A stretch of 18,402 bases of DNA from Mucidula mucida (GCA_015501055.1 JADNYV010000667.1:1-18402); one strand, 5' to 3'; shown: positions 1 through 9,537, numbered from the stretch's first letter. The notes: a model not told the origin generated them from the sequence alone. Numbers and translations: made by a program.

Positions 1-155
1 CATGCAAAGTTTCACTACAATTTCCTTCTCGGCTCCATCAGGACCAGGATATGAGCTACAAGCAGTGCTCAATGATGAGAGCCATTGGATTCAAAGTAGA
101 ACGTACGCGTGAACATCACAGAAAGTGCCGCCACGGTCAGCGCAGATGCGTATAG

Positions 156-797
156 ATCTATCCGGGATTTCTGGGGCCATTTAGAATGCTGATAGAGGTG
201 TCCGCGATGATACTTGTTTTACAAGTCGGTCGGAAAACATACGGAAAGGTGAAGCGTGGAGGATACATACTCGTCGGAATTGCTGACGACGCTACAATCA
301 TTAAGCGGGAGTAACTCGCAAACGCAGAGCTCTCGCAATACCTTTCCTTGCTGGTGGAGGATAAGCAAATTATCTGAGATATTGAGATTAGTTCTGATGA
401 CCTCATCAGCTTGATGGAGAGGACTCGGCAGGCTTGCGACAGGCTCCTCTATTTCGCGACTAGGACGACGTTTTTGAGCGAGAGGTCCGCAGAACTGGCG
501 AATTGATGCCTCACTGGGATGATGGCTGCAAAACTCGCGTCAACCATTTGCAACGTGCGTATGCTCAAACTCGAGAGCATGAGAGTTCTTGAATACCGTC
601 TAGGCCGCCACTCCCTATCCGAGCACACGATGATTGAGCGCTGGAGCAACTTATCTCTTCAGCGTCTATGGGTATCACCAAGTCGCGGTATGAGGACGAC
701 GTCGCGTGTCCCAATTCAGTTTGGAGTCGGTAATTACATAAACACTGAGCTGCCTCGTTTCTTGCTTGTTTCCGACCTCCACACACACAGAGCTTAA
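156..797 (+). pseudogene. Broken reading frame, possible gene relic
   Basis: One + strand register stays readable for about 210 codons and is broken by only three stops: TAA at 312-314, TGA at 375-377 and TGA at 504-506. The segments between the stops have ordinary soluble-protein composition. The first contains a beta-strand-like stretch with TYGKVKRGG and YILVGIADD. The second is helix-like, with SSDDLISLMERTRQ. The last (from 519) is 92 codons. A TAG at 153-155 closes the frame upstream and could be the end of an intron starting GTACGC at 103. The strand-like then helix-like order loosely recalls the C2-like N-termini of some agaric NLR-type proteins, but this is a weak impression, not a family call. 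An 82-codon open frame also exists on the opposite strand (158-406), so the relic reading is not secure. Confidence 0.3.
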
Positions 798-1069
798 AGT
801 TCGACGTGTCTTTCCTCCCTTCTGCCTACTTATCTTTTTTTGGTACAGCACCGAGTGTGGTTTCTATCGATACGCTGAACGAGTCCACACCATCATCAAC
901 GTGAATGCTGCGAACAAAAGAAGTCGAACGCCGTTTACCTGTTCTGTCCTTGAAACAACCCTTTTTCTGAAGACTCCACTTTCGGTATACTAGAATCGGC
1001 TTTCCGCCTCTCTCATTCGAGCGTTCTGCGCTAAAGTTAGCTCTACTCTCGGATCAACGCACTTGTGCA

Positions 1070-1201
1070 ATGCTCCCGTTACCGAAGGCCTGTACCATTC
1101 CCATCATGGAGCTTCCCGGTGATTCGATGGCACTTTTACATCACGTCACTGCATGCCCCGGTCTTGACGCATCTCAAGGAATCAAGGCTCTCACACTATA
1201 A
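1070..1201 (+). promoter_or_regulatory. Upstream ORF of the KRE6/SKN1 gene (43 codons)
   Basis: An ATG at 1070 opens a 43-codon frame that ends at TAA 1199-1201, 21 nt before the ATG of the glucan-synthesis gene at 1223. It is in a different register from the main protein and its peptide resembles nothing known. If transcription starts upstream of 1070, ribosomes would meet this frame first and it could lower translation of the main ORF. Only its position and intactness are seen; function is inferred. Confidence 0.3.
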
Positions 1202-1222
1202 AGTTGCTCCAATACTACCACC

Positions 1223-3666
1223 ATGGCTTTTCCCTTCCATCGCAAAGGACCGTCCTTACCGCGTCCAGACTCTGATTCTAGCATGTCTCGTGCTCATCTA
1301 TTGGACTATGATACTGATTCTTCCGTACGGCCGCTTTACCTCATTGAGCATCGTCTTCGTAACCTTTGACTTGCAGAAACTAGAAGGCGAGACGCGATAT
1401 GCTACTCGTCACAAATTTGCCCGAACGACATCCATATCGAACAAGGTCAGTGGCCCTTGCATTCCTTAATGATTGAATATCGTTAATTGTGGCGTCAGTT
1501 CTCTCTTGGAGCTGATCCCTTGACCTGGGGCTCTAACGTGAATGCTCAATACCCAGAGCCAGACGATGTATTGCATAACCCGACTGTGCGAAATGGGAAA
1601 ATCATCGACGATTCCGATATATCATTTTCCAGGCGGGGGCTCGCCAACCTAGGATGTTTGGCACTGGTCATTTTGGGTGTCCTTGGACTCTTGTGCGTGT
1701 CTCCTCGTGAAAAAAAAAAAGACATTTGTTGATGTAAAAGCTAGTGTTGGATTTCCCGTAGCCGACCACATTGATAAGACAAGAACTAAACAGACTGGCC
1801 AGAACCTTGGTGTCAATGGGACTGGACAGGTACGTCCTTTACACGCTGCATGCATCTCCCTTTGAAAGTATTACAAAGGTGCCAGTCATGTCTGGAGGGT
1901 TCTCTTTGATCGACTCTGACACTCCGTCGGACGCCCAAACGATAAAGTCCAAAAGGGATGGAGACACCTGGCAACTCGTATTCTCCGACGAATTTAATCA
2001 GGATGGTCGTACCTTCTACCCAGGCGACGACCCGTACTGGGAGGCAGTGGATCTCCATTACTGGGTACGTGCATGAAGCGTCTGTTCCACGCTACAATGA
2101 ACCTTACATGAAACCCGACAGCAAACAAATAATATGGAATGGTATGACCCGGCAGCGGTGACCACCAAAGACGGGAATTTAGTGTTGACATTGTCCGAGA
2201 AGGAGACCCACGATTTACATTATCAAGGAGGTGAGCCACACTTTCTATTCATGGTCCTGCGCAATCAATAACCATTTAGGCCTAATCTCGTCGTGGAATA
2301 AATTCTGTTTTACTGGCGGATACATCGAGACTTCTGTACAGCTTCCAGGTGCGAATAACATTGTCGGTCTGTGGCCAGCCGTATGGACGATGGGAAATCT
2401 GGGCCGTGCTGGTTATGGGGCCAGTCTTGAGGGAATGGTGCGTGTTCTTCTCTCGGAGCGCGTCTACGATCTATACTGACTTACTTCCAGTGGCCGTATA
2501 CTTACGATGCCTGTGACGTTGGGACGGCGCCCAATCAGACTATCGACGGAAAGCCCGAAGCTGCTAGGACCAGTGGAGCTGAGAGCGTTAATTTTGAGCT
2601 GTCGTACCTTCCTGGACAGCGTCTTTCGCGGTGCACATGTCCAGGGGAGGATCATCCTGGGCCGATGCATAAAGATGGCAGCTACGTTGGGCGTTCAGCT
2701 CCCGAAATTGATATCATCGAAGGCCAAGTACGCTTTGTGCATCGAGTGGCTTCGCGTCCTGATAATCTTCCAGGTCACTGGCGATCCTCTGCGCGGCCAA
2801 GTCTCGCAATCGGGGCAGTGGGCTGTGAGCGGACTTCACCTACAGTTTCGGGGGTTGATGACTCATTGGGTATTTAGCCTTTCAACGAAGGCTACGTCTG
2901 GAAGAACACTTCGGACAACCTGATCATAGCCGACGATACCATCTCAGTATTGAATACGTACATAGGCGAGAAGACTCAGCAAGCTACGTCGGTCGTTACC
3001 GATACGGACCAGAATTGCTATCAACTCGAGGGAGGGTGTTTTTCTGTATACGGTTTTGAGGTAGGCGTTTGGTCGCTTCTTCAGATTGGGATACGCGACT
3101 CATACCGTATTTTTGAAGTACAAACCCGGTTTTGATGATGCAGTGCGTTCGCTACATTCACACAAACATCCGCGATATTAAGTGCAACTGCAGTACATCG
3201 AATGGGTCTCCGACAACCAATTCGCTTGGAGATTGAACGCAGCCGGCGTAGGCGCTGATAGTGGTGTCGAGATATCTGCCCGCCAAATTCCCCAAGAACC
3301 CATGGTATGTCTCGCAAATATCCTTGACGATGTTTTCCTGATGGACCTAGTACATCATCGCCAACCTCGGAATGTCCACGAACTTTGGTGACGTCGATCT
3401 TCAGCACCTCACGTTCCCTGCTATCATGCTCGTGGATTACATTCGCGTCTACCAAGATCCCAAGCACATCAACATTGGCTGTGATCCGGATGACTTCCCC
3501 ACACAGTCCTACATCAAAGCGTACGTGTCTGTTCTCAAAAGAACGGTTGTATGGAGCTCACGGTTTCCTCAGCTTCCCTGAAGCATACGCCAACCCGAAC
3601 CTTACCACCTGGGTTGACGACTACAAAAAGCCCTTCCCGAAGAACCGACTCGTCGATGGTTGCTGA
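1223..3666 (+). CDS. KRE6: KRE6/SKN1-type beta-1,6-glucan synthesis protein (GH16 family)
   Basis: Exons 1223-1324, 1377-1445, 1499-1692, 1745-1829, 1879-2064, 2122-2230, 2280-2437, 2491-2727, 2774-2824, 2878-3060, 3119-3142, 3194-3304, 3351-3520 and 3573-3666 give 590 residues. The layout is that of KRE6/SKN1: a cytosolic N-terminal tail (1-104), one membrane segment (about 105-127) preceded by RRGLANLG, and a lumenal GH16-like domain. The catalytic-type motif EIDIIEG starts at residue 373, with E373, D375 and E378 present. The ending [17 protein letters not shown] is characteristic of the family. The family acts in the secretory pathway and is needed for cell-wall beta-1,6-glucan; the exact reaction is unsettled. 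Intron 3 (1693-1744) has a run of 11 A at 1710-1720. Exon 11 is only 24 nt. The first two exons are least constrained, because the N-terminal tail is poorly conserved. Confidence 0.93.
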
Positions 3667-3907
3667 AAGCAGCTTGCGGACTATTGCTGTATGTATAATG
3701 TATATCCACCGCTCACTGGATTTTCTTTTTATACCCAGATGGACTATGTTCGTGTACCAGTTACACTCTTGTATACACCCACCCTCATTGAACTGTCGTT
3801 GAACTTAAAAGAGGCCTCAAGTGATGTATGATATTTATGTGTGCTTGGACAAAAACAAAAACAATGTAGGGTAAGAGCAGGGTGGTATACAACTACAACA
3901 CAACTGA

Positions 3908-6087
3908 TTAGCGTCTCCGAGACAGTGTGGGCTCCGGCGTGGTATTTTTCATTCCCACCATTCGTTCAACGACGGCCTGCAAGCGCGTGAGACTTTGCTT
4001 TATGTTGTAGACACAGACGTACCTGCGCCTGGTCCCAATCAAGCTGTTCATCTTCTTCCTCCTCTTTATCTTTGCTACTATCCTCATGCCCAATTCCAAG
4101 GCCCCAGCCGCCAACACTAGCTCGCGCTCCAGGACCTAACGGATCCGGACTTCTACAGACAGAATAAGCTGCGCGCCACATCCCTTCAAACGAACGTACC
4201 GCAACGCCTCAAGAAATTCCTGCTCCCGTCGACGGTCAACGTCGAACACTGCACCACTCAACCTCGGGGTTTCCCCACCAGACACATCGTCCTCTTCCAG
4301 TGGCGGGTCCATAATCGCGTGTAGCGCGGGCAAGCTGCTCCCCTTCTGCTTCTGGGCGATCCGCCCACGCCGATCGCGTGGGAGCCCGCCAGACAGGAAA
4401 CTCGGCGCGCGCACCCGGCCGTTGGTTTTAGCAGCAGCTGCTCGCGAATCGAACTGGAGCCCCGGAGAACGTAATATTCGCAGAAGCTCAAGAACCGCTG
4501 CTTCGCCGGTGGAAGGCTGCGGTGGAGCTGCGGTGAGAGAAAATGTGGGGGTTCGATATCGGCTTTGGGATGCCAGGACGAGGAGCCTGTGGGTGTGTAA
4601 GAGATGCCATCAATGCGAGAAGAACGACGCACATTTGTTGTAACCTCGGCTGTTGGTATCCGGGTGTTTCCTGGAAGTCATCCTGTCTATTGGTCATGGA
4701 CAGGCGTGCTTTCAATCGCGGAGCGAGAGGGAGGATGACTTTGTCCCGAAAAGAGCGGAGCGCTACGGCTCGTACGTCGATGTGTTGTGGGGACAGCGCG
4801 GAAATAGACGATATAGACCCTTTTGTGGCTTGTCTGCTTGGTGATGATGGCCGCTTGGGCTGTCGGTAGAGCGATGAGAGCAACGGGTCTGTTTGTAGAG
4901 GGAGGAGGGCCTGAGGTTTATTGTTAGATTGAATGAGTGAAATCAGTTGCACGGCAGGCTCACTCCTTCGACGTATGGCAGCACCTGGTCCCAGAAGAAA
5001 CCCCATATTTCCACCACGCGCCCTAGAAGCTTGTCGTCCTCTTTCTCTGCGAGTTTAGCGTTCAGTGTTCGCATCCCAGAACCGATGAGCTCAGAAGTGT
5101 CCGACTCTAAACTAGCAAGAGCCTTGGAGGGCGACGACGCGGCTGTGGCGATGTGTCGCTTAACAAGAACATTGAGGTCCTCTCTACCTTGAAGAGATTA
5201 GGACGATCGAGAAAGGGGATGTATTGAAACGCACATTGGTATTCGTAGGGGTTCACCGTTGAAAAGTGGGAGGATATGGACGTGTAGAGTTCCCCATGGA
5301 TCTGAACTAGAAGTAGACGCCATGTTGGCTTGGGTCATAGCCCCCGTCGCAGGCAGAGAAAGCGAACTGACAGAAGGCGCCTGTGAGAGAGCCGGAGTGA
5401 GGCCAGACGGAAGATGAGCCAGGTTCCCTAGCCGATGCATTTCTCGAGTGACAAGCTTGGAATCATAAGTGCGCCCATAAGATGCCTAGAATTAAGCCGG
5501 GAGTATATCAGCCCCATCCATCACGGATGTAATAGCTCAACTAGGCAAGGCAATCCCACCTTTGAAGGCGATGTATGCACCTTGTTCGCACTGGACATGG
5601 TGGGCGAAGGCGGGAACGTGGGCGACGTTGGTGAAATGGCAGAGTCCGAGGTCCGGCTGTGGATATGTGGATGTAATAGCAGGGCTGGATTCAGGGAACT
5701 AGACTTTGGAATAAGCGTGTGCCCGGAACCATGATGGTGTCCTGCCAGCGACTGCAGCTTGTCTGTGAGCAGCCCACGCTTGCGCGTCGGTGCGCTTGTG
5801 CTAGGCTCGGAGCCGGAGAACAGGCTGCGACTGGGTGTATCCGTTCCTGGCGGCGCGGATGATAGGAAACCGAGTCTTGGCTGCGGCACTGGTACGGGTG
5901 TTCCCCTCGGCGTCGCTGAATCGCTCGAAGACCGTGGACGCACCGGGTCGTCCGGGGTGGTTAGCAGCGCGTTGTTCCGGTGCACGTCGTTATCATATGC
6001 GGCGTTGTTGCCCCGGGCATCTCCCCCATGAGTCAAGCCCCCAGCTGGACTATTTTCGTGTGGCTTGCGCGCCCATCCATTTACCAT
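3908..6087 (-). CDS. hbrB: HbrB/BIT61/PROTOR-type TORC2 subunit
   Basis: Minus-strand exons, high to low: 6087-5560, 5485-5235, 5183-4964, 4910-4633, 4586-4200, 4152-4023, 3976-3908, giving 620 residues. The conserved HbrB domain begins near residue 238 with DPWGTLHVHILPLFNGEPLR and continues through IEDLNVLVKRHI, EIWGFFWDQVLPYVEG, LLPLQTDPLLSSLYR and SFRDKVILPL to about YQQPRLQQMLLVLASQ. The domain is shared by Aspergillus HbrB, yeast Bit61/Bit2 and animal PRR5/Protor, which bind TOR complex 2 and support polarised growth and the actin cytoskeleton. The first about 175 residues and the C-terminal third are Ser/Pro-rich or acidic and look disordered. The start is unsure: no stop occurs in frame from 6087 up to 6190, and that extension also reads as protein, so an upstream exon may be missing. 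The gene is convergent with KRE6 and divergent from sfr1. Confidence 0.88.
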
Positions 6088-6222
6088 TACGGACGACGAC
6101 GAGGTGGTCACCGGCCAAAATGGATGCGAATAGGAGTCCGTCGACGACGTGGAACGTGCCCCATTCTTCTTGTCCCTTAACCACGATCTTCACTTCCGCT
6201 ACACGCTCAATAACCGCGTCAA
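6088..6222. promoter_or_regulatory. Divergent promoter between the TORC2 subunit gene and sfr1
   Basis: Only 135 nt separate the two proposed start codons on opposite strands, so transcription of both genes must start here or inside the neighbouring coding region. No TATA-type element is evident. The minus-strand frame of the TORC2 gene is open across most of it (to 6190), so part may in fact be coding. Confidence 0.5.
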
Positions 6223-8227
6223 ATGTCGGATAGTATATTTTATGGACCTTGCTTTGGTGATCTGTCGCCGTCTCAGGTAGAGTACGCGTCTCTCCTCGCG
6301 TTCTTGTCTTATTCTTTGCAGGAATCGACAACCAGCGCGCCCGCAGAACCGCCTTCTCTTGATCTAACCCTCCATCAGTCTCTTCCTGACAACGCTCTTG
6401 ACAACTCTCTTGACGATCCATTGCCGAATTCTTTGGACATCCACGCCGATAACCAAGATCTACAAGCTGCTGACGATTCCTCTGTTCCCGACAACTTCCT
6501 GCATTCTAACCTCGACATCGACGTTCAACTCTCTCAAGACGAAAAATTCCAGTCTAATAGACTGTCGCCCATGCAGGATGACGACAACGATTTTCCGCCT
6601 TCTGACTTACAAATGGACTCTCTGCCCGATATCTCGAACGACGAATCCGAACCGTTACCCCATGAATTTTCTCAGCCGTCCTCAAGTCCTTCAGATGGAC
6701 TATCCTCCTTCAGGTCTACCTCTCCGTCTTCGATGCCTACCGAATATTCCGAAACAGAACCAGTACGTGTATGCTACGGTCCATATCGCTCCAAATTTAA
6801 CGCATATACACAGTTTTATCATGACACCATCCAGACTAACGAACAACTTGAAGTCAGTATCAGCATATTAAGATATTCCGCGCAACTAACGCATTTTGCA
6901 AGACTGACTATACCTCCCATCACTTGCCACCATCCTCTCCTCTTCCTATGTCCTCTTCGCCACCTGCAGACCTGGATTTCTGGTCGGAAGATCTGGATGA
7001 TGTAAGGCACCCATGTTCAGTTGACACCAGTTCTTACTTACCGGGATACAGATTGCAAGAGACGATGATTTTCACGATGCGCATAACAAGGACGCCGGCA
7101 TGGAACAAGTCAACAGCGATGATTTACATGAAGAAATTGTTATCCCTTCTTCTCCGGTGAGATTTATCAATACACAACTTATGATCTCTAATGTTCTGTC
7201 ATAGCGTACCGATAATGACAACGCCCAGTCTCCTCCGCCTCTACCACCGTCTTCGAGCCGGGATTTGAGCATCTTGAAGATGGAAAACAGTATCGTTCCC
7301 GAAGTTCTGGACGGCGAATTGGAGTTGCCACTCTCAAAGACGAGTTCTCCGACCATCTCTCCTCAACGTCTGCCTTTTACGTCTCCTCCACGATCTCAGC
7401 AGCACGGTTTCCTTGGCGGTTCTCCTCCTGAGATCCCGCAGACATCCCCGATTCGTAGTCCGCTCAAACCCTTGTCGACCATGCCTGCGCCCAAACGACC
7501 CACTGTCACAGGTCATAAACGGCAGTTCAAGAAGCTGTCTACTCCTTTCCGAACTCCACAAATGATACTACCGTCCAGTCCTCCCAAGAAGAAGGCAAAG
7601 CGAGAAAGTTCGCCCTCGAAAGAATCAATGCCTCCACCGCCTCTACCTCCTCCACGCAAGCCTTCCGACGTGAAAAAGCAGCATCGCACCATTCGGGCTT
7701 CTGGACAATTCAAGTCGCCATTGACAGTAGCACAAGACGGAGACAAGCCTACAGTGCGAATGACGCCGAGCATCCAATTCTTGGAACGAAAAGTTCAAAT
7801 CCTGAAGAGGGCGCTGAAGGTCAAAAAAGATGGCGACGAGCAAATTCTGCAAGATCTCGCAAAGCAGTGGACGGAGGCGGGGCGTGAAGTTGCTTGGCAG
7901 CTGTGGGTAATTGTCAAAGAGACTGGGAGTTCTGATAGCGGGAGCTGGGGAGCGGATTCTGCGAGAAAGAAAAGAGGATTTGATGGGAGCTGGGGATGGG
8001 AGGAGCAGGGTGACAAGAAGAAGATGAAACTGGACAGCTGGGGTTGGGATGAGACGCCAGTGAAAACTGAGGATGGGGAGGAGGCGCTTGCTGAGTACGA
8101 ACAGCCGGCGCGACTGGATGATGAATGCGAGGAGAAGGCTGATTTTACGCTGGGCGTTATGTTGAGGCAGTTCGGCATTGATCCCGATACGCTGGGTTGG
8201 AATGAAGAGGACGGGGTATTTCGATAG
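6223..8227 (+). CDS. sfr1: Sfr1/Mei5, Swi5-dependent recombination mediator
   Basis: Exons 6223-6276, 6322-6762, 6814-6852, 6903-7001, 7052-7156 and 7205-8227 give 586 residues. The C-terminal Sfr1/Mei5 signature is clear: a coiled coil (about 433-467) followed by AKQWTEAGREVAWQLW (465-480), ending with a conserved FTLGVMLRQFGIDPDTLGW segment. In yeasts Sfr1 (Mei5) pairs with Swi5 (Sae3) and assists Rad51/Dmc1 filaments in recombination repair and meiosis, in the nucleus. The long N-terminal half is acidic and Ser/Pro-rich, probably disordered. It carries an FKSPL motif (415-419), a similar PFRTP (360-364), and a basic stretch PPKKKAKR (372-379) that could be a nuclear signal. Three short SWG repeats interrupt the C-terminal domain (493-527). 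The first intron is 45 nt and in frame, so its retention would not shift the reading frame. The N-terminal exons are less certain than exon 6. Confidence 0.88.
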
Positions 8228-8236
8228 GTAATTGCT

Positions 8237-8260
8237 GGATTTGGATTTGGATTTGGATTT
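8237..8260 (+). repeat. (GGATTT)4 hexamer repeat
   Basis: Four perfect tandem copies of GGATTT begin 10 nt after the sfr1 stop codon, in the presumed 3' untranslated region. This is a simple microsatellite and differs from the TTAGGG telomere unit. Confidence 0.9.
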
Positions 8261-8470
8261 GCTCTGCTGCGTGCTTCGGTTATTGTGTTGTTGTTGCTTC
8301 TGTTACTGTGCTTTGCTACAAGAATCATGCCTGTAAACCTATACTGTAGAAGACCATATACAGTAACAAATTCACAGTAATTAATCTGTAAACGAGAAAA
8401 ACCATACGAACTCACCCTCAGACGTTGGCTGAGGATGGCGATCGAACAGCAAATGAGTAACAACAGACAC

Positions 8471-8553
8471 CAGCGTATGCGCCACCAGCTCACTCATTTC
8501 TTGACGTTGGTATGCAATTCCTCAGTCTCATGTCCGCGTACAATGCCTCATGC
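8471..8553 (+). repeat. Shorter diverged copy of the 8655-8812 sequence
   Basis: The stretch CAGCGTATG, then GCCACCA-CTC, then GTATG-AAT-CCTCAGTCT, then GTCCG-GTACAATGCCTCATG recurs in the same order at 8655-8812. The last 43 nt (8511-8553) match 8751-8812 best, apart from small insertions in the downstream copy. Relative to that copy this one has lost a block of roughly 30 nt after CAGCGTA. Its end corresponds to the 3' coding end of the unidentified minus-strand gene, so it is a partial, non-functional copy. Confidence 0.6.
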
Positions 8554-8638
8554 CAGTTAACAAATTCATCTCACTCAGCTCACAAGTCGTTGCAATTCAC
8601 TAACATGGCAGCCGTATTCAAACGGGTACGACAGAGCG

Positions 8639-8754
8639 CGATCTAATTAGCATTCTGTACTAGCGTACGATAATGATACCGCCCAATCTCCTTGCCCTTT
8701 GCCACCATCTCCAAACCGGTATTTGGGATGGAAACAATGCTGGCATACAGTATG
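8639..8754 (+). pseudogene. Diverged copy of the sfr1 intron 5/exon 6 boundary
   Basis: This stretch aligns with 7183-7293 inside sfr1. It includes the end of intron 5 (TTCTGT...TAG before the exon) and the first about 90 nt of exon 6. Over the 57 nt starting CGATAATGA roughly three quarters of positions match by eye, and a one-base deletion at the fourth exon codon destroys the frame. The copy has the same orientation as sfr1 and lies about 1.46 kb downstream. Because intron sequence is included, it arose by DNA duplication rather than from a spliced transcript. It stops where the unidentified minus-strand gene's stop codon begins (8755). Confidence 0.7.
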
Positions 8755-9356
8755 TTAATCCTCAGATGATACTCTTTCAGTCTGAGCCGTGTCCGAGTAC
8801 AATGCCTCATGAAATATCGTGTAGGCATGTCGCAACCGTGGTCGTAGTTGCCCTATGTCGGGGTATGGTGGACTACGAAGTTGCATTTCTGCAGCATCTG
8901 AAGCTTCACAAAGCTCGGTAACTGCATCATAGGTCAGGTATGAGCGTGAACCAGAATTGGGAACGCACAGGTATTGATATTGAATGTTTTGAGCAAGGCC
9001 TTTTGAGTGTCGTTCAACGTCGTTTTCCAGAAATACGCATTCTCTTCATCTATGAGACGCATTAGAGAACATCTGAATGAGCTACAAGATAGAAATGGCG
9101 TGCCAAATGCACGTCTTTCCGCTTCCTTCGCAGAGGCTTTCATTTCCTTCTTCGTGGGACCAGGCTTAGGCTCTGCTGCTCGTTTCTCGTCTTCGTCACG
9201 CTTTATCTTGGCCGCGTCAAATTGTTTTGAAAGGACCTGTGATGCGTTGTAGAGAACTCAACAAAGAAAGGTGAACGGCCCACTCTCAGATATCTATCAT
9301 ACCGAGCAGACGCGGTCGGTCCACTTTGAGGTTTTAGACGGATGAATCGGCGACAT
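8755..9356 (-). CDS. Possible small unidentified protein, 4 exons
   Basis: I do not recognise this gene. A consistent minus-strand model is 9356-9303, 9236-9113, 9049-8969 and 8921-8755, giving 141 residues. Its three introns (66, 63 and 47 nt) have GTATGA, GTGCAT and GTGCGT donors. The latter two have CTAAT and CTGAC branch-like sites near the acceptor, as in neighbouring genes. The protein has a Lys/Glu-rich helical middle (about residues 25-60, including KPGPTKKEMKASAKEAER) and a C-terminal segment with QLRPRLRHAYTIFHEALYSD. There is no signal peptide, membrane segment or known motif. The start is uncertain: the frame is open upstream of the chosen ATG. A different frame just upstream (ATG at 9454) encodes an Arg/Ser-rich leader-like peptide that does not join in frame. 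It is divergent from the METTL3 gene. It could instead be a decaying gene, as its 3' end has been duplicated nearby. Confidence 0.42.
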
Positions 9357-9537
9357 GTCACATCGCAGTAAGAATTGTTCGGTGAGATGTGCGAGGATAC
9401 TATAGAGTTCCGGAGGAGGGAACGCGTTATCGAAGAGGAGCGCGGAATTAGCATCGTCGCAAAAGCAGAAAGGGTTCGGAAACTGCCTATGGTGAATAGT
9501 TTCTATCACGTGGTTACCTCCTCCTCCTCCCTCCGTC
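9357..9537. promoter_or_regulatory. Divergent upstream region of METTL3/IME4
   Basis: This 181-nt interval precedes the METTL3 start at 9538. Its last 25 nt are a pyrimidine tract (CTCCTCCTCC type), a common setting for transcription starts in fungi. On the other side it would serve the unidentified minus-strand gene, if that is real. No TATA element is evident. Confidence 0.4.

Larger units (their letters stand above)
1..1222. other. Left-edge region without an intact gene
   Basis: Apart from the broken frame at 156-797, no conserved gene is visible. The part from about 800 to 1222 is pyrimidine-rich in places and lies directly upstream of the KRE6/SKN1 start, so it probably holds that gene's promoter and 5' untranslated region. 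No convincing core promoter element is placed at a sensible distance from the start codon. Confidence 0.5.
8228..8754. other. Spacer after sfr1 with repeats and decayed fragments
   Basis: This 527-nt stretch holds a GGATTT array, then AT-richer DNA with no gene, then two diverged copies of a local sequence (annotated separately). No intact ORF of interest is seen on the + strand. The long minus-strand open frame reaching into it from 7795 is antisense to sfr1 and looks like a shadow of that gene. Confidence 0.6.

Noticed and set aside
1197..1202. TATAAA just upstream of the KRE6/SKN1 start
   Set aside because: It is only 21 nt before the ATG, too close for a TATA box whose transcript must include the start codon, and it overlaps the uORF stop.
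1065..1469. 134-codon + strand open frame
   Set aside because: Wrong register for the KRE6/SKN1 protein; it runs through exon 1, intron 1 and exon 2 and has no family features.
6050..6421. 123-codon minus-strand open frame
   Set aside because: Antisense to the start of sfr1 and out of frame with the TORC2 subunit exon; no recognisable product.
8237..8260. GGATTT array as an internal telomere-like repeat
   Set aside because: The unit is not TTAGGG and there are only four copies; it is treated as a simple microsatellite.
8400..8470. TTCGATCG-type word resembling a tRNA T-arm on the minus strand
   Set aside because: No matching acceptor, D or anticodon stems could be folded around it.
7795..8493. 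232-codon minus-strand open frame
   Set aside because: Antisense to the conserved Sfr1/Mei5 domain; its Ser/Pro-rich composition is the mirror of that sequence.
9203..9454. 83-codon minus-strand frame with an Arg/Ser-rich, mitochondrial-leader-like start
   Set aside because: It does not join in frame to the downstream Lys-rich exon with any normal-length intron, so it is not used as the start of that gene.
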